From positions 1-8,342 of the forward strand of contig CAZXFH010000085.1 in the NCBI GenBank assembly GCA_964640055.1: DNA of 8,342 nt, in the 5' to 3' direction. Position numbers and translations under genes: made by a program. This stretch comes from CAZXFH01 sp964640055 (GTDB lineage: Bacteria; Fidelibacterota; UBA2242; JAFGTP01). Positions 1 through 7,260 of the stretch are shown here, piece after piece. The notes beneath the pieces were generated by a model, which saw nothing but the letters and a program-made list of their open reading frames with translations, had not been told where the DNA came from and searched no databases. Positions within the stretch are counted from its first letter, which is position 1; each line of letters starts with the position of its first letter.

Positions 1-44
1 CACCTTTCACATCGGAATTAATATAAAGGAAAATCAGAGCAACA

Positions 45-59
45 GCAACTTTTTGTTGC
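45..59. repeat. Small perfect inverted repeat upstream of the kinase gene
   Basis: GCAAC at 45-49 and GTTGC at 55-59 flank a five-T loop. A partial direct copy (GCAAC at 39-43) lies just upstream. The repeat overlaps the upstream element of the candidate kinase promoter, so it could be an operator half-site pair. The arms are only 5 bp in AT-rich DNA, so chance is a real alternative. It is too short, and has no T-tract after the right arm, to be a convincing terminator. Confidence 0.3.
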
Positions 60-86
60 AAAACTATGACAACTATTCTAATTTTG
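56..86 (+). promoter_or_regulatory. Candidate Bacteroidota-type promoter for the sensor kinase
   Basis: TAATTTTG at 79-86 fits the Bacteroidota -7 consensus TAnnTTTG exactly. TTG at 56-58 lies 20 bases upstream (a TTTG also lies at 52-55), within the spacing reported for the -33 element of that group. The initiation point would fall about 25 bases before the kinase ATG at 118. No good E. coli-type -35/-10 pair was found here. The assignment depends on the host belonging to a lineage that uses this sigma factor, and AT-rich DNA yields such matches by chance. Confidence 0.33.
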
Positions 87-117
87 ATTTGAAAAATAAA
101 ATTCGAGCGTAACGGCA

Positions 118-3100
118 ATGATCCGCTTCTATACAGTGTTTTTCAAAATATTTTTTTGTTTACTTGTATTTACCGGTTTTATCTGGAGTACAGTGCCTCG
201 TGAAACTTATACATTCGAAAGAATGCCATTAGGCGATAAATTCGCGAATTTTCATGTTTACGACATCACTCAAGACAATTATGGGTACTTATGGATTGGT
301 ACCAGTAAGGGAATTTATTATTTTGATGGTCACGAATTTAAAAAAATATATCCTGAATCTAAAAGTACGGATTTAAAAAAAGGCACAATATTTAAGTTAC
401 ATGTAGATGAAAATAATATGTTATGGATATTTACGAAATATTTCATAAAAAATTATAATATAAAAACCAACAAATTTAATACAATTATCTCAAAAAATTT
501 TGGATTTCTATGGGGAATAACAAGAGGAAATGCCGATACCCTATATGTAGCTTATCAGTCTAAAAATAAACGTACAGTATATATTTTAACCTTATCAAAT
601 AAAAAAATATTTCTCCATTCGGATCTAAATAATTTTATTAACAGAAATGCTGGTTTAAATATTAAGGATATTTATTATAGAAATGGCCGATTATTTATAG
701 CAACAAGTATTGGTTTACATGTTTATAATACAAGAAGCCATAAATTTACTAAACTAAATGATTTATATGGACAAGATATTGCCACTGATCCTAAGGGTAA
801 CATATGGACTTGTGGTTTTAGCAATACTGTATTCCGTTGTAATCCACAAACTAATGCTTTAAAAAAATATTTGATATACCCCGAAAATCCGGATGTGAAG
901 ATAAGTACTATGGCTTGCTGGGATAACCATCGAATATGGCTGGCAAGTCGCGGAAAAGAGGCCGAAAGTTTGTCACTTTACAATACAGAGACCGGACAGC
1001 TCTTATCTGCGAATAAATTGACCGGAACAGCGAAAATCAATGTCCTCACGGAAGTTTTGACTTTTTATATCGATAAAGAAAAAACCGTTTGGATTGGCAC
1101 AATACAATTAGGTCTGTATAAATTAACCCAGAAAAATCGTTTTTTTAATTTTAATGAAGTAGGGAAAGAACCGGATAAATTAAGCGATAGGTACATCTTT
1201 TCAATGTGCAGTGATCGCCAGGGTTGTGTGTGGATGGGAACTCGCACAGGGGGTCTGATCAGGTACAATCCAGACAGAGGGACTTTTAAACATTATAAAC
1301 ACGATCCAAATAATCCTCATTCTATCTCAGGTAATAAAGTTCATGATATTTTTGAATCCCAGAACAGGAGGTTTTGGATTAACACCTATTATTCTTTGGA
1401 ACAGTTTGATCCGCTGAATCAATCCTTTAAACACTGGCTTTTTCATAATAAACCATTTAGTGATTCTAAAAATCCAATAAAAACTTATAAAAGTGGTATG
1501 ATAATTAATCAAGATAAAAATAGAAAAATGTGGTTCGGAGGAAGTGATGGTTTTTTATATACATTTAACAAAAAAGAAAATAAGGTAATAAAATATTCTT
1601 ATGCAAATGTTAATAAAGAGATAACATCTATTTGTGAAGATTCATTAAACATTTTCTGGATAGGTACCTATGGGGATGGACTGAAAATTTTTGACAGGGT
1701 AAAAAGGAAATATATACGCAGTTATAATCATGATGATCAGAATCCCAATTCAATCAGTAGTGACTACATCACTACAATCTTTTGCAATTCAAAAGACCAC
1801 TTATGGATTGGGACCGAAAATGGCGGTTTAAATAAATTTGACTATGAAAATAATACCTTTGTTTCATATAGCGTCCAAGATGGACTGGTCTGTAATCAAG
1901 TATATGGAATTGTTGAGGATAAATATAATAATTTATGGATAGCAACCGCGGCCGGCCTGTCTAGATTTGAACCTAAGACAGAATCCTTTACAAATTACAC
2001 TGCAGCAGATGGGGTAAAATATTACCTCAGAATCAACGATAATTTCAATCTTCATGAATCTGAAGCCCAAATAAGATTTCCGGATGTAAATAAGGGCAAA
2101 AAAAAAGCAGAGATCATCAAGACGACAGATAACAGAATTTATGTTGCCAGCATCAATGGATTTACCTGTTTTGATCCACAAGATTTTTACATGGAGGTAG
2201 CGCCTCCAAATATCATATTAACCGGGATGTCCATTGCCGGCCGGGATACAACGCTTGATATTGCTTTCCCGGAGGTAGAAAAAATCAAATTATCTTATCG
2301 GGATGATATGGTTACTTTTAAATATGCCATCACTGATTATAAAGCACCTCAGGAACATAAATTTGCCTATTTTCTTGAGGGCCATCAACAAAACTGGCAT
2401 TACGCCGGTAAGCAACACATCATCACTTATTCCAATATTGAACCCGGTCATTATGTGATGCATGCCAAGGGCGCCGATCACTGGGGTAATTGGAATGAGG
2501 TTGGCTGTTCTTTCCAGCTGATCGTAGCCCCGCCTTTCTGGCAAACCACACTATTCTATGTTGCGGTTATTATTTTTGTATCGGGCGTAACTTTTATCGT
2601 GTTTCGTTTGCGGTTAAGAAGTATTCGTTCGCAAAAGCAACTTCTGGAAGAAAAAGTAGCCAATCAGACCTGGGAATTGTTAAAGGCACGTGATCATCTG
2701 GAAGTCACGGTTCAGGTGCGTACCCGGGAGCTGATCGAGGCAAATGAGGAACTGAAGCAGGAAATTGAAGCTCGTCAAACCGTTCAGCAGGCCTTAAAAA
2801 AAAGCAAGCAAAGATTAGCGGTTAATTTATCCCAGCAAGAGTTATTGGCTGATATTTCGATCATATTTAATTCTCTGGATAATTTTGACGATAAGATCAA
2901 TAAAACCCTGCATTTATTAGGCAAAAACATGAAAATCAGCCAGGTCTGTATCTTCGAAAACAGAGACCATGGCACTCTCATCTCCAATACCCATGAATGG
3001 TGCGCCACCGGGGTTACTCCACTGAAACAGAAGCTGCAGGCAATACCCATTAAACAGATTCCTTCCGTAAAAAATATGATTCAAGAAAAAGGGTTAATAT

Positions 3101-4515
3101 GCTGTCAAACTGTTGACAGTTTCCCCGCGGATATCAGAAAGTATCTGAAACCGCTTGGTATCAGATCATTGCTAATACTTCCCGTTTATAGTGGTAAAAC
3201 CTATTTCGGTTTTATCGGATTCTGTGATGTTAAGCAGGAACGGGACTGGAATATAGCAGAAATCAATCTTCTGAAAACCATTTCCTATATCATCTCCAAA
3301 GCCTTCGAAAAGAGGAAAATGGAGAAAAATTTGGAATATAATGAGCAAGCCTTCCGCACCCTGATCAATGCACCGAATGAACTGGCTTTGCTAATTGATC
3401 TGGATACTACAATTCTGGCAGTTAATGATGCCATGTGCAAGAGCCTGAACAAAACCAAGGATGAACTATTAGGTAAACCTATCGGGAATTTCCTGCCAGC
3501 TGATCTCATCAAACAACGGTATAAACAGCTTCAAAAATGTATCAAAACCAAAACAGCCGTCTATTCTGAAGATAGTCATGACGGGAGTTTCTTCGCTAAC
3601 AGCGTCTTTCCGGTCTTGGATCTTAATAATGAAATCGCTTCTATTGCGGTTTTCTCAAGAGACATTACCAAACAAAAAGAAGCCGAACAGATCATTAAAC
3701 GCGATCAGGAAGAGCTAAAAAATCTTATTAAAGCCCGTACCCATGAACTGGAAAAAACAAATATGCGATTAAAACAGGAAATCCAACAACGACAGTCCGC
3801 TGAAAAAGAATTGATCCTGTCCGAAAAAGAGAAGCGGGAAAATCTGCGTAAATTGACTCTTCAGTTAGCCCATGAAATCAAAAACCCTTTGGCCAGTATT
3901 AAGAGTTCCGCCCAATTGGTTGAATCCCTTGAAAAACAGAAGGGACATGATACGACCCTCAACCATATGAATGTGATTACCCGCAATGTTGACATCTGTA
4001 ACAGAGTCATCCGGGAACTATATAATTACACCCATCAGTCAGATCTGGACCTGGCGCCAGTAAAAATGAAACAGATGGTTAACCAAATTGAAAATTATGC
4101 CAAAGAGAAAGCCGGACACAAAAAGGGCATCAGTGTGGTTATCAAAGAACAATTACCTGCGGTACAAATCAAGGCAGACATATTTAAATTAATCCAGGCC
4201 TTTAAAAATATTATCGACAATGCCATGGATGCCATTAAAGGGCCAGGAGAAGTCAGAATTAATACCCAATTAATAGGAGAAAGCCGGGTCTTAATCGAAA
4301 TAATCGATACCGGAGAAGGTATTTCCGATGAAGTCATACATAAAATTTATGAACCATTCTACACCAATAAGACTGCGGGTTTTGGATTGGGTTTGTCGAT
4401 TGTAAAGGAAATAATAGAAGGTCATCAGGGCACTATAACCACGCATAGCGAACTATGTAGGGGAACGATCATTCGGGTCGAATTCCCGGTCTTGACAGCC
4501 ACGTCCAATGAATAA
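118..4515 (+). CDS. Propeller-sensor histidine kinase (Reg_prop–Y_Y_Y–TM–GAF–PAS–HisKA–HATPase)
   Basis: Membrane sensor kinase of 1465 residues. A hydrophobic export signal (about residues 5-23) precedes a large extracytoplasmic beta-propeller. Reg_prop blades are marked by the aromatic pentad (LWIGT type) at about W59, W325, W372, W420, W472, W514, W563 and W607, with weaker copies between. A Y_Y_Y domain follows (about 735-801; Y751 begins YFLEG, then NIEPGHY). One membrane helix spans about 811-833. The cytoplasmic part has a coiled coil (834-905), GAF (about 912-1066), PAS (about 1075-1185), a second coiled coil (1190-1245), HisKA with phosphoacceptor H1252 in HEIKNPLAS, and an ATPase domain with N-box N1364/N1368, DTGEG at 1397-1401, EPF at 1412-1414 and GFGLGL at 1421-1426. 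The H-box is NtrB/AtoS-like. It lacks the receiver and AraC domains of Bacteroidota hybrid HTCS proteins. ATG 118 is the first start after an in-frame stop at 97-99; its ribosome site is weak. The probable partner is the regulator 114 bases downstream. Ligand unknown; a carbohydrate is inferred from relatives. Confidence 0.95.
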   Translation: MIRFYTVFFKIFFCLLVFTGFIWSTVPRETYTFERMPLGDKFANFHVYDITQDNYGYLWIGTSKGIYYFDGHEFKKIYPESKSTDLKKGTIFKLHVDENNMLWIFTKYFIKNYNIKTNKFNTIISKNFGFLWGITRGNADTLYVAYQSKNKRTVYILTLSNKKIFLHSDLNNFINRNAGLNIKDIYYRNGRLFIATSIGLHVYNTRSHKFTKLNDLYGQDIATDPKGNIWTCGFSNTVFRCNPQTNALKKYLIYPENPDVKISTMACWDNHRIWLASRGKEAESLSLYNTETGQLLSANKLTGTAKINVLTEVLTFYIDKEKTVWIGTIQLGLYKLTQKNRFFNFNEVGKEPDKLSDRYIFSMCSDRQGCVWMGTRTGGLIRYNPDRGTFKHYKHDPNNPHSISGNKVHDIFESQNRRFWINTYYSLEQFDPLNQSFKHWLFHNKPFSDSKNPIKTYKSGMIINQDKNRKMWFGGSDGFLYTFNKKENKVIKYSYANVNKEITSICEDSLNIFWIGTYGDGLKIFDRVKRKYIRSYNHDDQNPNSISSDYITTIFCNSKDHLWIGTENGGLNKFDYENNTFVSYSVQDGLVCNQVYGIVEDKYNNLWIATAAGLSRFEPKTESFTNYTAADGVKYYLRINDNFNLHESEAQIRFPDVNKGKKKAEIIKTTDNRIYVASINGFTCFDPQDFYMEVAPPNIILTGMSIAGRDTTLDIAFPEVEKIKLSYRDDMVTFKYAITDYKAPQEHKFAYFLEGHQQNWHYAGKQHIITYSNIEPGHYVMHAKGADHWGNWNEVGCSFQLIVAPPFWQTTLFYVAVIIFVSGVTFIVFRLRLRSIRSQKQLLEEKVANQTWELLKARDHLEVTVQVRTRELIEANEELKQEIEARQTVQQALKKSKQRLAVNLSQQELLADISIIFNSLDNFDDKINKTLHLLGKNMKISQVCIFENRDHGTLISNTHEWCATGVTPLKQKLQAIPIKQIPSVKNMIQEKGLICCQTVDSFPADIRKYLKPLGIRSLLILPVYSGKTYFGFIGFCDVKQERDWNIAEINLLKTISYIISKAFEKRKMEKNLEYNEQAFRTLINAPNELALLIDLDTTILAVNDAMCKSLNKTKDELLGKPIGNFLPADLIKQRYKQLQKCIKTKTAVYSEDSHDGSFFANSVFPVLDLNNEIASIAVFSRDITKQKEAEQIIKRDQEELKNLIKARTHELEKTNMRLKQEIQQRQSAEKELILSEKEKRENLRKLTLQLAHEIKNPLASIKSSAQLVESLEKQKGHDTTLNHMNVITRNVDICNRVIRELYNYTHQSDLDLAPVKMKQMVNQIENYAKEKAGHKKGISVVIKEQLPAVQIKADIFKLIQAFKNIIDNAMDAIKGPGEVRINTQLIGESRVLIEIIDTGEGISDEVIHKIYEPFYTNKTAGFGLGLSIVKEIIEGHQGTITTHSELCRGTIIRVEFPVLTATSNE

Positions 4516-4619
4516 ACATATATGCCACATCTCATTTTCCACCCAAATAATCCAAACAGACATTTTTTCTCAATAATATTTTCTGATTTTGAAAAACTAT
4601 CTTTATATTCAGATTGATT

Positions 4620-4623
4620 GAGG
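4620..4623 (+). promoter_or_regulatory. Ribosome binding site that decides the regulator start
   Basis: GAGG at 4620-4623 lies 6 bases before ATG 4630 and only 3 before ATG 4627. It overlaps the in-frame TTG at 4618, which would put the ribosome site inside the coding sequence. ATG 4630 is therefore preferred. It also places the receiver domain's first strand (KVIVVED) right at the N-terminus, as is normal in NtrC-family proteins. Confidence 0.6.
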
Positions 4624-4629
4624 CATATG

Positions 4630-6030
4630 ATGTCGAAAGTTATAGTAGTAGAAGATCATCTTGATACCGCACGCAATATCTGCGAATTGTTAAAAATCAA
4701 TGGCTATGAAGCGCAAATTGCGACCAATGGTAAGGCAGCCCTAAAACAGATTAAAGATAATAATCCAGACTTGGTCATTCTGGATCTAAACCTTCCCATT
4801 ATCGATGGCTGGGAAGTGCTAAAAAATATTCAAGCCGAGATGAATCAAGGTCTCGCCGTTATTATCATCACCGCCTATGGCGATATTGACAGCGCCGTAA
4901 AAGCGATCAAAATGGGTGTCTATGACTTTATCGAAAAGCCTTTTAATAACCAGGTATTAATTTTGACCTGTGAACGAGCACTAAACAACCAAAAGGTCAA
5001 AAAGGAATTAGATAAGCTGAAAGAGACGCTCGATGAGACTCCGGATGCTCATAAAATTTTCGGGCCCAGTAAAGCTATGGAAAAAGTAGCCCAGCAAATT
5101 GAAACGATTGCTCCCACTGATATGACGGTTTTGATCATGGGTGAAAATGGTTCCGGTAAGGAAGTTGTCGCCCACCTAATTCACCAGAAAAGTCCACGCC
5201 ATAAATTTTCCTTTATTACAGTTGATTGCGGAGCTATCCCGACTGATTTACTCTCCAGTGAATTGTTCGGATTTGAGAAGGGGGCTTTTACCGGCGCTTA
5301 TAAAAAGTCGCGAGGTAAGTTCAAATCCGCTCACAAGGGCACCCTGTACCTGGACGAGATCGGAAATTTACCACTTAAACAACAGCGAAGTATCCTCAGG
5401 GCCGTTCAATTCAAGACCATCTCGACCATTGGTTCACAAACCACCACTCAAATTGATGTCCGCCTTATCTTTGCCACCAATGAAGATTTGGAAGCCCTGG
5501 TAGAAGAAAATAAATTCCGTAAAGATTTGTATTTCAGATTATGTGAATATATCATCCAAATCCCGCCCTTAAGGGAACGGCTCGATGATATTCCCCATCT
5601 GGCATACTGCTTTATAAAGGAGAGTAACCCTGAATTAAACAAAAATATAAAAAATATATCCAATCAAGCTATTGCCAAATTAATGCGCTATCACTGGCCC
5701 GGTAATGTGCGTCAACTCAGAAATTATATCCGGCGGGCCATGTTGCGGGCGGAAACAGAAATATTACCGGAACATATTGATATACCCGCAGGTAAGCAAT
5801 TTAAGCTGGAAGAATTTCATACCCTTGATAGAGTCGAACAATTAAGCAATCATTTGGACTGTGACAATTATAAACAGGTCTTAAATAATATAACGGACAG
5901 TATTGAAAAAAAACTGGTTAAGCATGCACTAAAAATATCCAACAATAATATTTCAGAAGCCGCCCGTATTTTTGGCATCGACAGAAGTGCCTTTTATCGC
6001 AAAATGAACAAACACGAGATTAACACTTAA
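4630..6030 (+). CDS. NtrC-family sigma-54-dependent response regulator
   Basis: Cytoplasmic transcription activator of 466 residues. The receiver domain (about 1-120) has the acidic pocket E8/D9, phosphoacceptor D52, T81 and K103. The AAA+ sigma-54 interaction domain has Walker A at 171-178 (GENGSGKE), an intact GAFTGA loop at 218-223 that contacts sigma-54, Walker B LDE at 241-243, an arginine-rich FRKDLYFRL segment and the WPGNVRQLRN sensor II region. A Fis-type helix-turn-helix occupies about 441-460 (ISEAARIFGI then RSAFYRK). All residues needed for phosphorylation, ATP hydrolysis and polymerase remodelling are present, so it should be active and should require RpoN. Length is normal for the family. 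It follows the propeller kinase by 114 bases with no terminator seen between, so the two probably form one transcription unit and a cognate pair. The in-frame TTG at 4618 is a less likely start. Confidence 0.96.
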   Translation: MSKVIVVEDHLDTARNICELLKINGYEAQIATNGKAALKQIKDNNPDLVILDLNLPIIDGWEVLKNIQAEMNQGLAVIIITAYGDIDSAVKAIKMGVYDFIEKPFNNQVLILTCERALNNQKVKKELDKLKETLDETPDAHKIFGPSKAMEKVAQQIETIAPTDMTVLIMGENGSGKEVVAHLIHQKSPRHKFSFITVDCGAIPTDLLSSELFGFEKGAFTGAYKKSRGKFKSAHKGTLYLDEIGNLPLKQQRSILRAVQFKTISTIGSQTTTQIDVRLIFATNEDLEALVEENKFRKDLYFRLCEYIIQIPPLRERLDDIPHLAYCFIKESNPELNKNIKNISNQAIAKLMRYHWPGNVRQLRNYIRRAMLRAETEILPEHIDIPAGKQFKLEEFHTLDRVEQLSNHLDCDNYKQVLNNITDSIEKKLVKHALKISNNNISEAARIFGIDRSAFYRKMNKHEINT

Positions 6031-6055
6031 TCCAAAAACTATATAAACAAATTTA

Positions 6056-6096
6056 ATTATCCGGCTCTTGTAATCGATTTTGTTACTCTGGATAAT
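6056..6096. terminator. Interrupted hairpin between convergent genes, possible terminator
   Basis: ATTATCC at 6056-6062 pairs perfectly with GGATAAT at 6090-6096; the stem can extend by a G·U and a G-C pair. After an internal bulge, GTAA (6070-6073) pairs with TTAC (6083-6086) around a 9-base loop. T-rich DNA follows at 6098-6127. The position, just after the regulator stop and before the convergent epimerase-like gene, suits a terminator. The stem is AT-rich and interrupted and the T-run is not immediately adjacent, so it is a weak example. Confidence 0.35.
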
Positions 6097-6184
6097 ATAT
6101 ATTTGATCTTTTATCTTAATTTTTTAATAATTTGCAATGACCATTAAGTCACAGTATAGAATACCAATTTTTAATGTGTTCAGA

Positions 6185-6721
6185 TTAAGATTTTTTGATC
6201 TCCCAGATTGTTTTACCTAAATAATCCCAGGGCAGACGACCTTCATCACAGGTCTCGGGATCGGTTGTGAATTTGTGATCTACCAAATAGATTACAGGCA
6301 CAGGTTGGTTAGTAATGTTTTTACAGCCATGGGCCACCCCGGGTGGTATCAGAACTAAACGTGATTTGCAGTCTCCCATGATCAAGCGCATTCTGACGGA
6401 CTGAGTCGGTGACGATTGACGCAGATCTGCCAAAACAAGCAGTAACTTAGCAGCCGGTGGTACATACCATAGATCGGTTTGCTTTAGATGCAGGTGGAAG
6501 GCCTTGATTACACCGGGATCAATTTCACTGTAATTAATCTGGGCGATCTTAAACTGCGCCGGTCCTTCTACGATACCATTGTTTAAGCGCGCCAGTTCCG
6601 TGAGTGCGCCCCCGTCATCATTAAACCGTTTCAGAGCAATAATCTGTACACCATCAATGCTCGGCTGTGTGCTGTAATCCTGGATTTGAATTGACTTTTT
6701 AACATCCTTTATTAACTTCAT
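6185..6721 (-). CDS. RmlC-family (dTDP-4-dehydrorhamnose 3,5-epimerase-like) cupin
   Basis: A 178-residue single-domain protein, the usual size for RmlC/RfbC enzymes, which epimerise C3 and C5 of dTDP-4-keto-6-deoxy-glucose in the cytoplasm. Family landmarks in order: GVIKAFH (70-76), where H76 matches the catalytic His after the GL pair; the ADLRQSSPT segment (98-106); PPGVAHG (126-132); Y145 near the position of the catalytic Tyr; and the DEGRLPWD tail (159-166) seen in many COG1898 members. Odd points: the QxKLV active-site motif of RmlC reads Q81-T-D83-L, so the conserved Lys is Asp, and the H-F/Y-Q motif is H-L-H. It may therefore act on another keto-sugar, carry out only one epimerisation, or have a different role. 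It stands alone, convergent to the regulator and divergent from the NuoA-like gene, with no rmlA, rmlB or rmlD partner here. Family membership is fairly secure; the precise reaction is not. Confidence 0.82.
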   Translation of the reverse strand: MKLIKDVKKSIQIQDYSTQPSIDGVQIIALKRFNDDGGALTELARLNNGIVEGPAQFKIAQINYSEIDPGVIKAFHLHLKQTDLWYVPPAAKLLLVLADLRQSSPTQSVRMRLIMGDCKSRLVLIPPGVAHGCKNITNQPVPVIYLVDHKFTTDPETCDEGRLPWDYLGKTIWEIKKS

Positions 6722-6723
6722 AA

Positions 6724-6731
6724 CCTCTCCC
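6724..6731 (-). promoter_or_regulatory. Strong ribosome binding site of the RmlC-like gene
   Basis: On the minus strand GGGAGAGG precedes the ATG at 6721. Its GGAG core ends 5 bases before the start codon. It is the strongest ribosome site in the window and supports this start. Confidence 0.65.
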
Positions 6732-6810
6732 TGTTTAGCTCACCTAACCGATAATTAAATTAAACTTATCCGCTATAAAATACAATCCCGGATTTTCCAG
6801 CGAGCTCAAT

Positions 6811-6816
6811 ATTATA
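6811..6816 (-). promoter_or_regulatory. Possible -10 element for the RmlC-like gene
   Basis: A perfect TATAAT reads on the minus strand, 94 bases upstream of the RmlC-like start. It sits between inverted GAGCT (6802-6806) and AGCTC (6822-6826), which could be an operator. No convincing -35 box lies 16-18 bases upstream of it, so this is a weak promoter call. Confidence 0.28.
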
Positions 6817-6839
6817 CTAATAGCTCCTTATGCAAAGAC

Positions 6840-6868
6840 TTGACTTTAGTTTGAAGCGCCGATAAATT
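6840..6868 (+). promoter_or_regulatory. Candidate sigma-70 promoter for the NuoA/NuoD-like genes
   Basis: TTGACT at 6840-6845 (5 of 6 to the -35 consensus) is followed after exactly 17 bases by TAAATT at 6863-6868 (4 of 6 to the -10). Transcription would begin near 6875, giving a short leader before ATG 6892. Two direct GCGCC copies (6856-6860 and 6869-6873) bracket the -10 box and could be part of a binding site, though they are short. Confidence 0.45.
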
Positions 6869-6891
6869 GCGCCAAGTAGATTTTATTGATT

Positions 6892-7209
6892 ATGATTGAA
6901 AACTTTCTATTCACAATTTATCTTGCCCTAATTTTTATTTTCTCCGGCTTAATCTATCTAAAAATATTCCATTCAGACAAGTCATCTATGCCGTTTAAAT
7001 TTGAAAATATTAAATTATTGCTGCACAATAAATATCATCTGTTATTTATATATATTATCGTTTTGATAACTGCCAGCCTTATTATCCTGATCCCAATCGG
7101 CGTAATGTCACATACACATCCCTACACCAGTTTGATTACCTTATTAATACTATGCTTATTAATAGGATTAGGAACGGCTTATTTAATTAGACCATTGGAT
7201 AATCCTTAA
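6892..7209 (+). CDS. Diverged NuoA-like three-helix membrane protein
   Basis: A 105-residue membrane protein with three predicted helices (about 4-24, 48-72, 79-98). The plan matches NuoA of complex I: a helix, then a loop with a PF(K/E) motif (PFKFE at 34-38, against PFESG in E. coli NuoA), a long helix ending near a proline (P68, where many NuoA proteins have YPW), and a last helix ending LIGLGTAYLIR (90-100) then PLD (101-103), against LAGLVYLVR then GALDW in E. coli. The hallmark residues are missing: no loop Cys, and the FDVE carboxylates align with T60 and S62. It would help form the membrane anchor next to the NuoD-like and NuoH-like subunits. The next gene is NuoD-like, which supports the assignment. 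ATG 6892 is preferred over TTG 6886; the ribosome site is poor. The match is by eye. The alternative is an unrelated small membrane protein. Confidence 0.65.
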   Translation: MIENFLFTIYLALIFIFSGLIYLKIFHSDKSSMPFKFENIKLLLHNKYHLLFIYIIVLITASLIILIPIGVMSHTHPYTSLITLLILCLLIGLGTAYLIRPLDNP

Positions 7210-7252
7210 CTTGACAAATTAAAGCCCAGAATGGTCATAAATATTTTCTGAC

Positions 7253-7256
7253 AAGG
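7253..7256 (+). promoter_or_regulatory. Ribosome binding site of the NuoD-like gene
   Basis: AAGG ends 4 bases before ATG 7261. An in-frame TGA at 7249-7251 rules out any earlier start in this frame, so ATG 7261 is fixed as the first possible codon. Confidence 0.45.
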
Positions 7257-7260
7257 CCTT

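Noticed and set aside
4521..4540. Partial sigma-54-like TGGCAT on the minus strand after the kinase gene
   Set aside because: The -12 GC is absent at the required spacing and it points back into the kinase gene.
4618..4629. TTG 4618 or ATG 4627 as start of the response regulator
   Set aside because: GAGG at 4620-4623 would lie inside the TTG-started gene and is too close to ATG 4627; ATG 4630 has the best spacing.
5222..5503. 93-codon open frame on the plus strand
   Set aside because: It overlaps the sigma-54 activator's AAA+ core in another frame, where GAFTGA and Walker B are coded; it is a shadow.
6142..6176. Inverted repeat CATTAA...TTAATG before the RmlC-like stop
   Set aside because: Six AT-rich base pairs around a 23-base loop, with no T-tract; expected by chance.
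7211..7241. Internal promoter between the NuoA-like and NuoD-like genes (TTGACA at 7211-7216)
   Set aside because: The -35 box is perfect, but the nearest -10-like sequence, CATAAA at 7236-7241, needs a 19-base spacer and matches only 4 of 6.
7231..7251. Six-codon leader frame before the NuoD-like gene
   Set aside because: No ribosome site and no attenuator-like repeats of one amino acid; likely chance.
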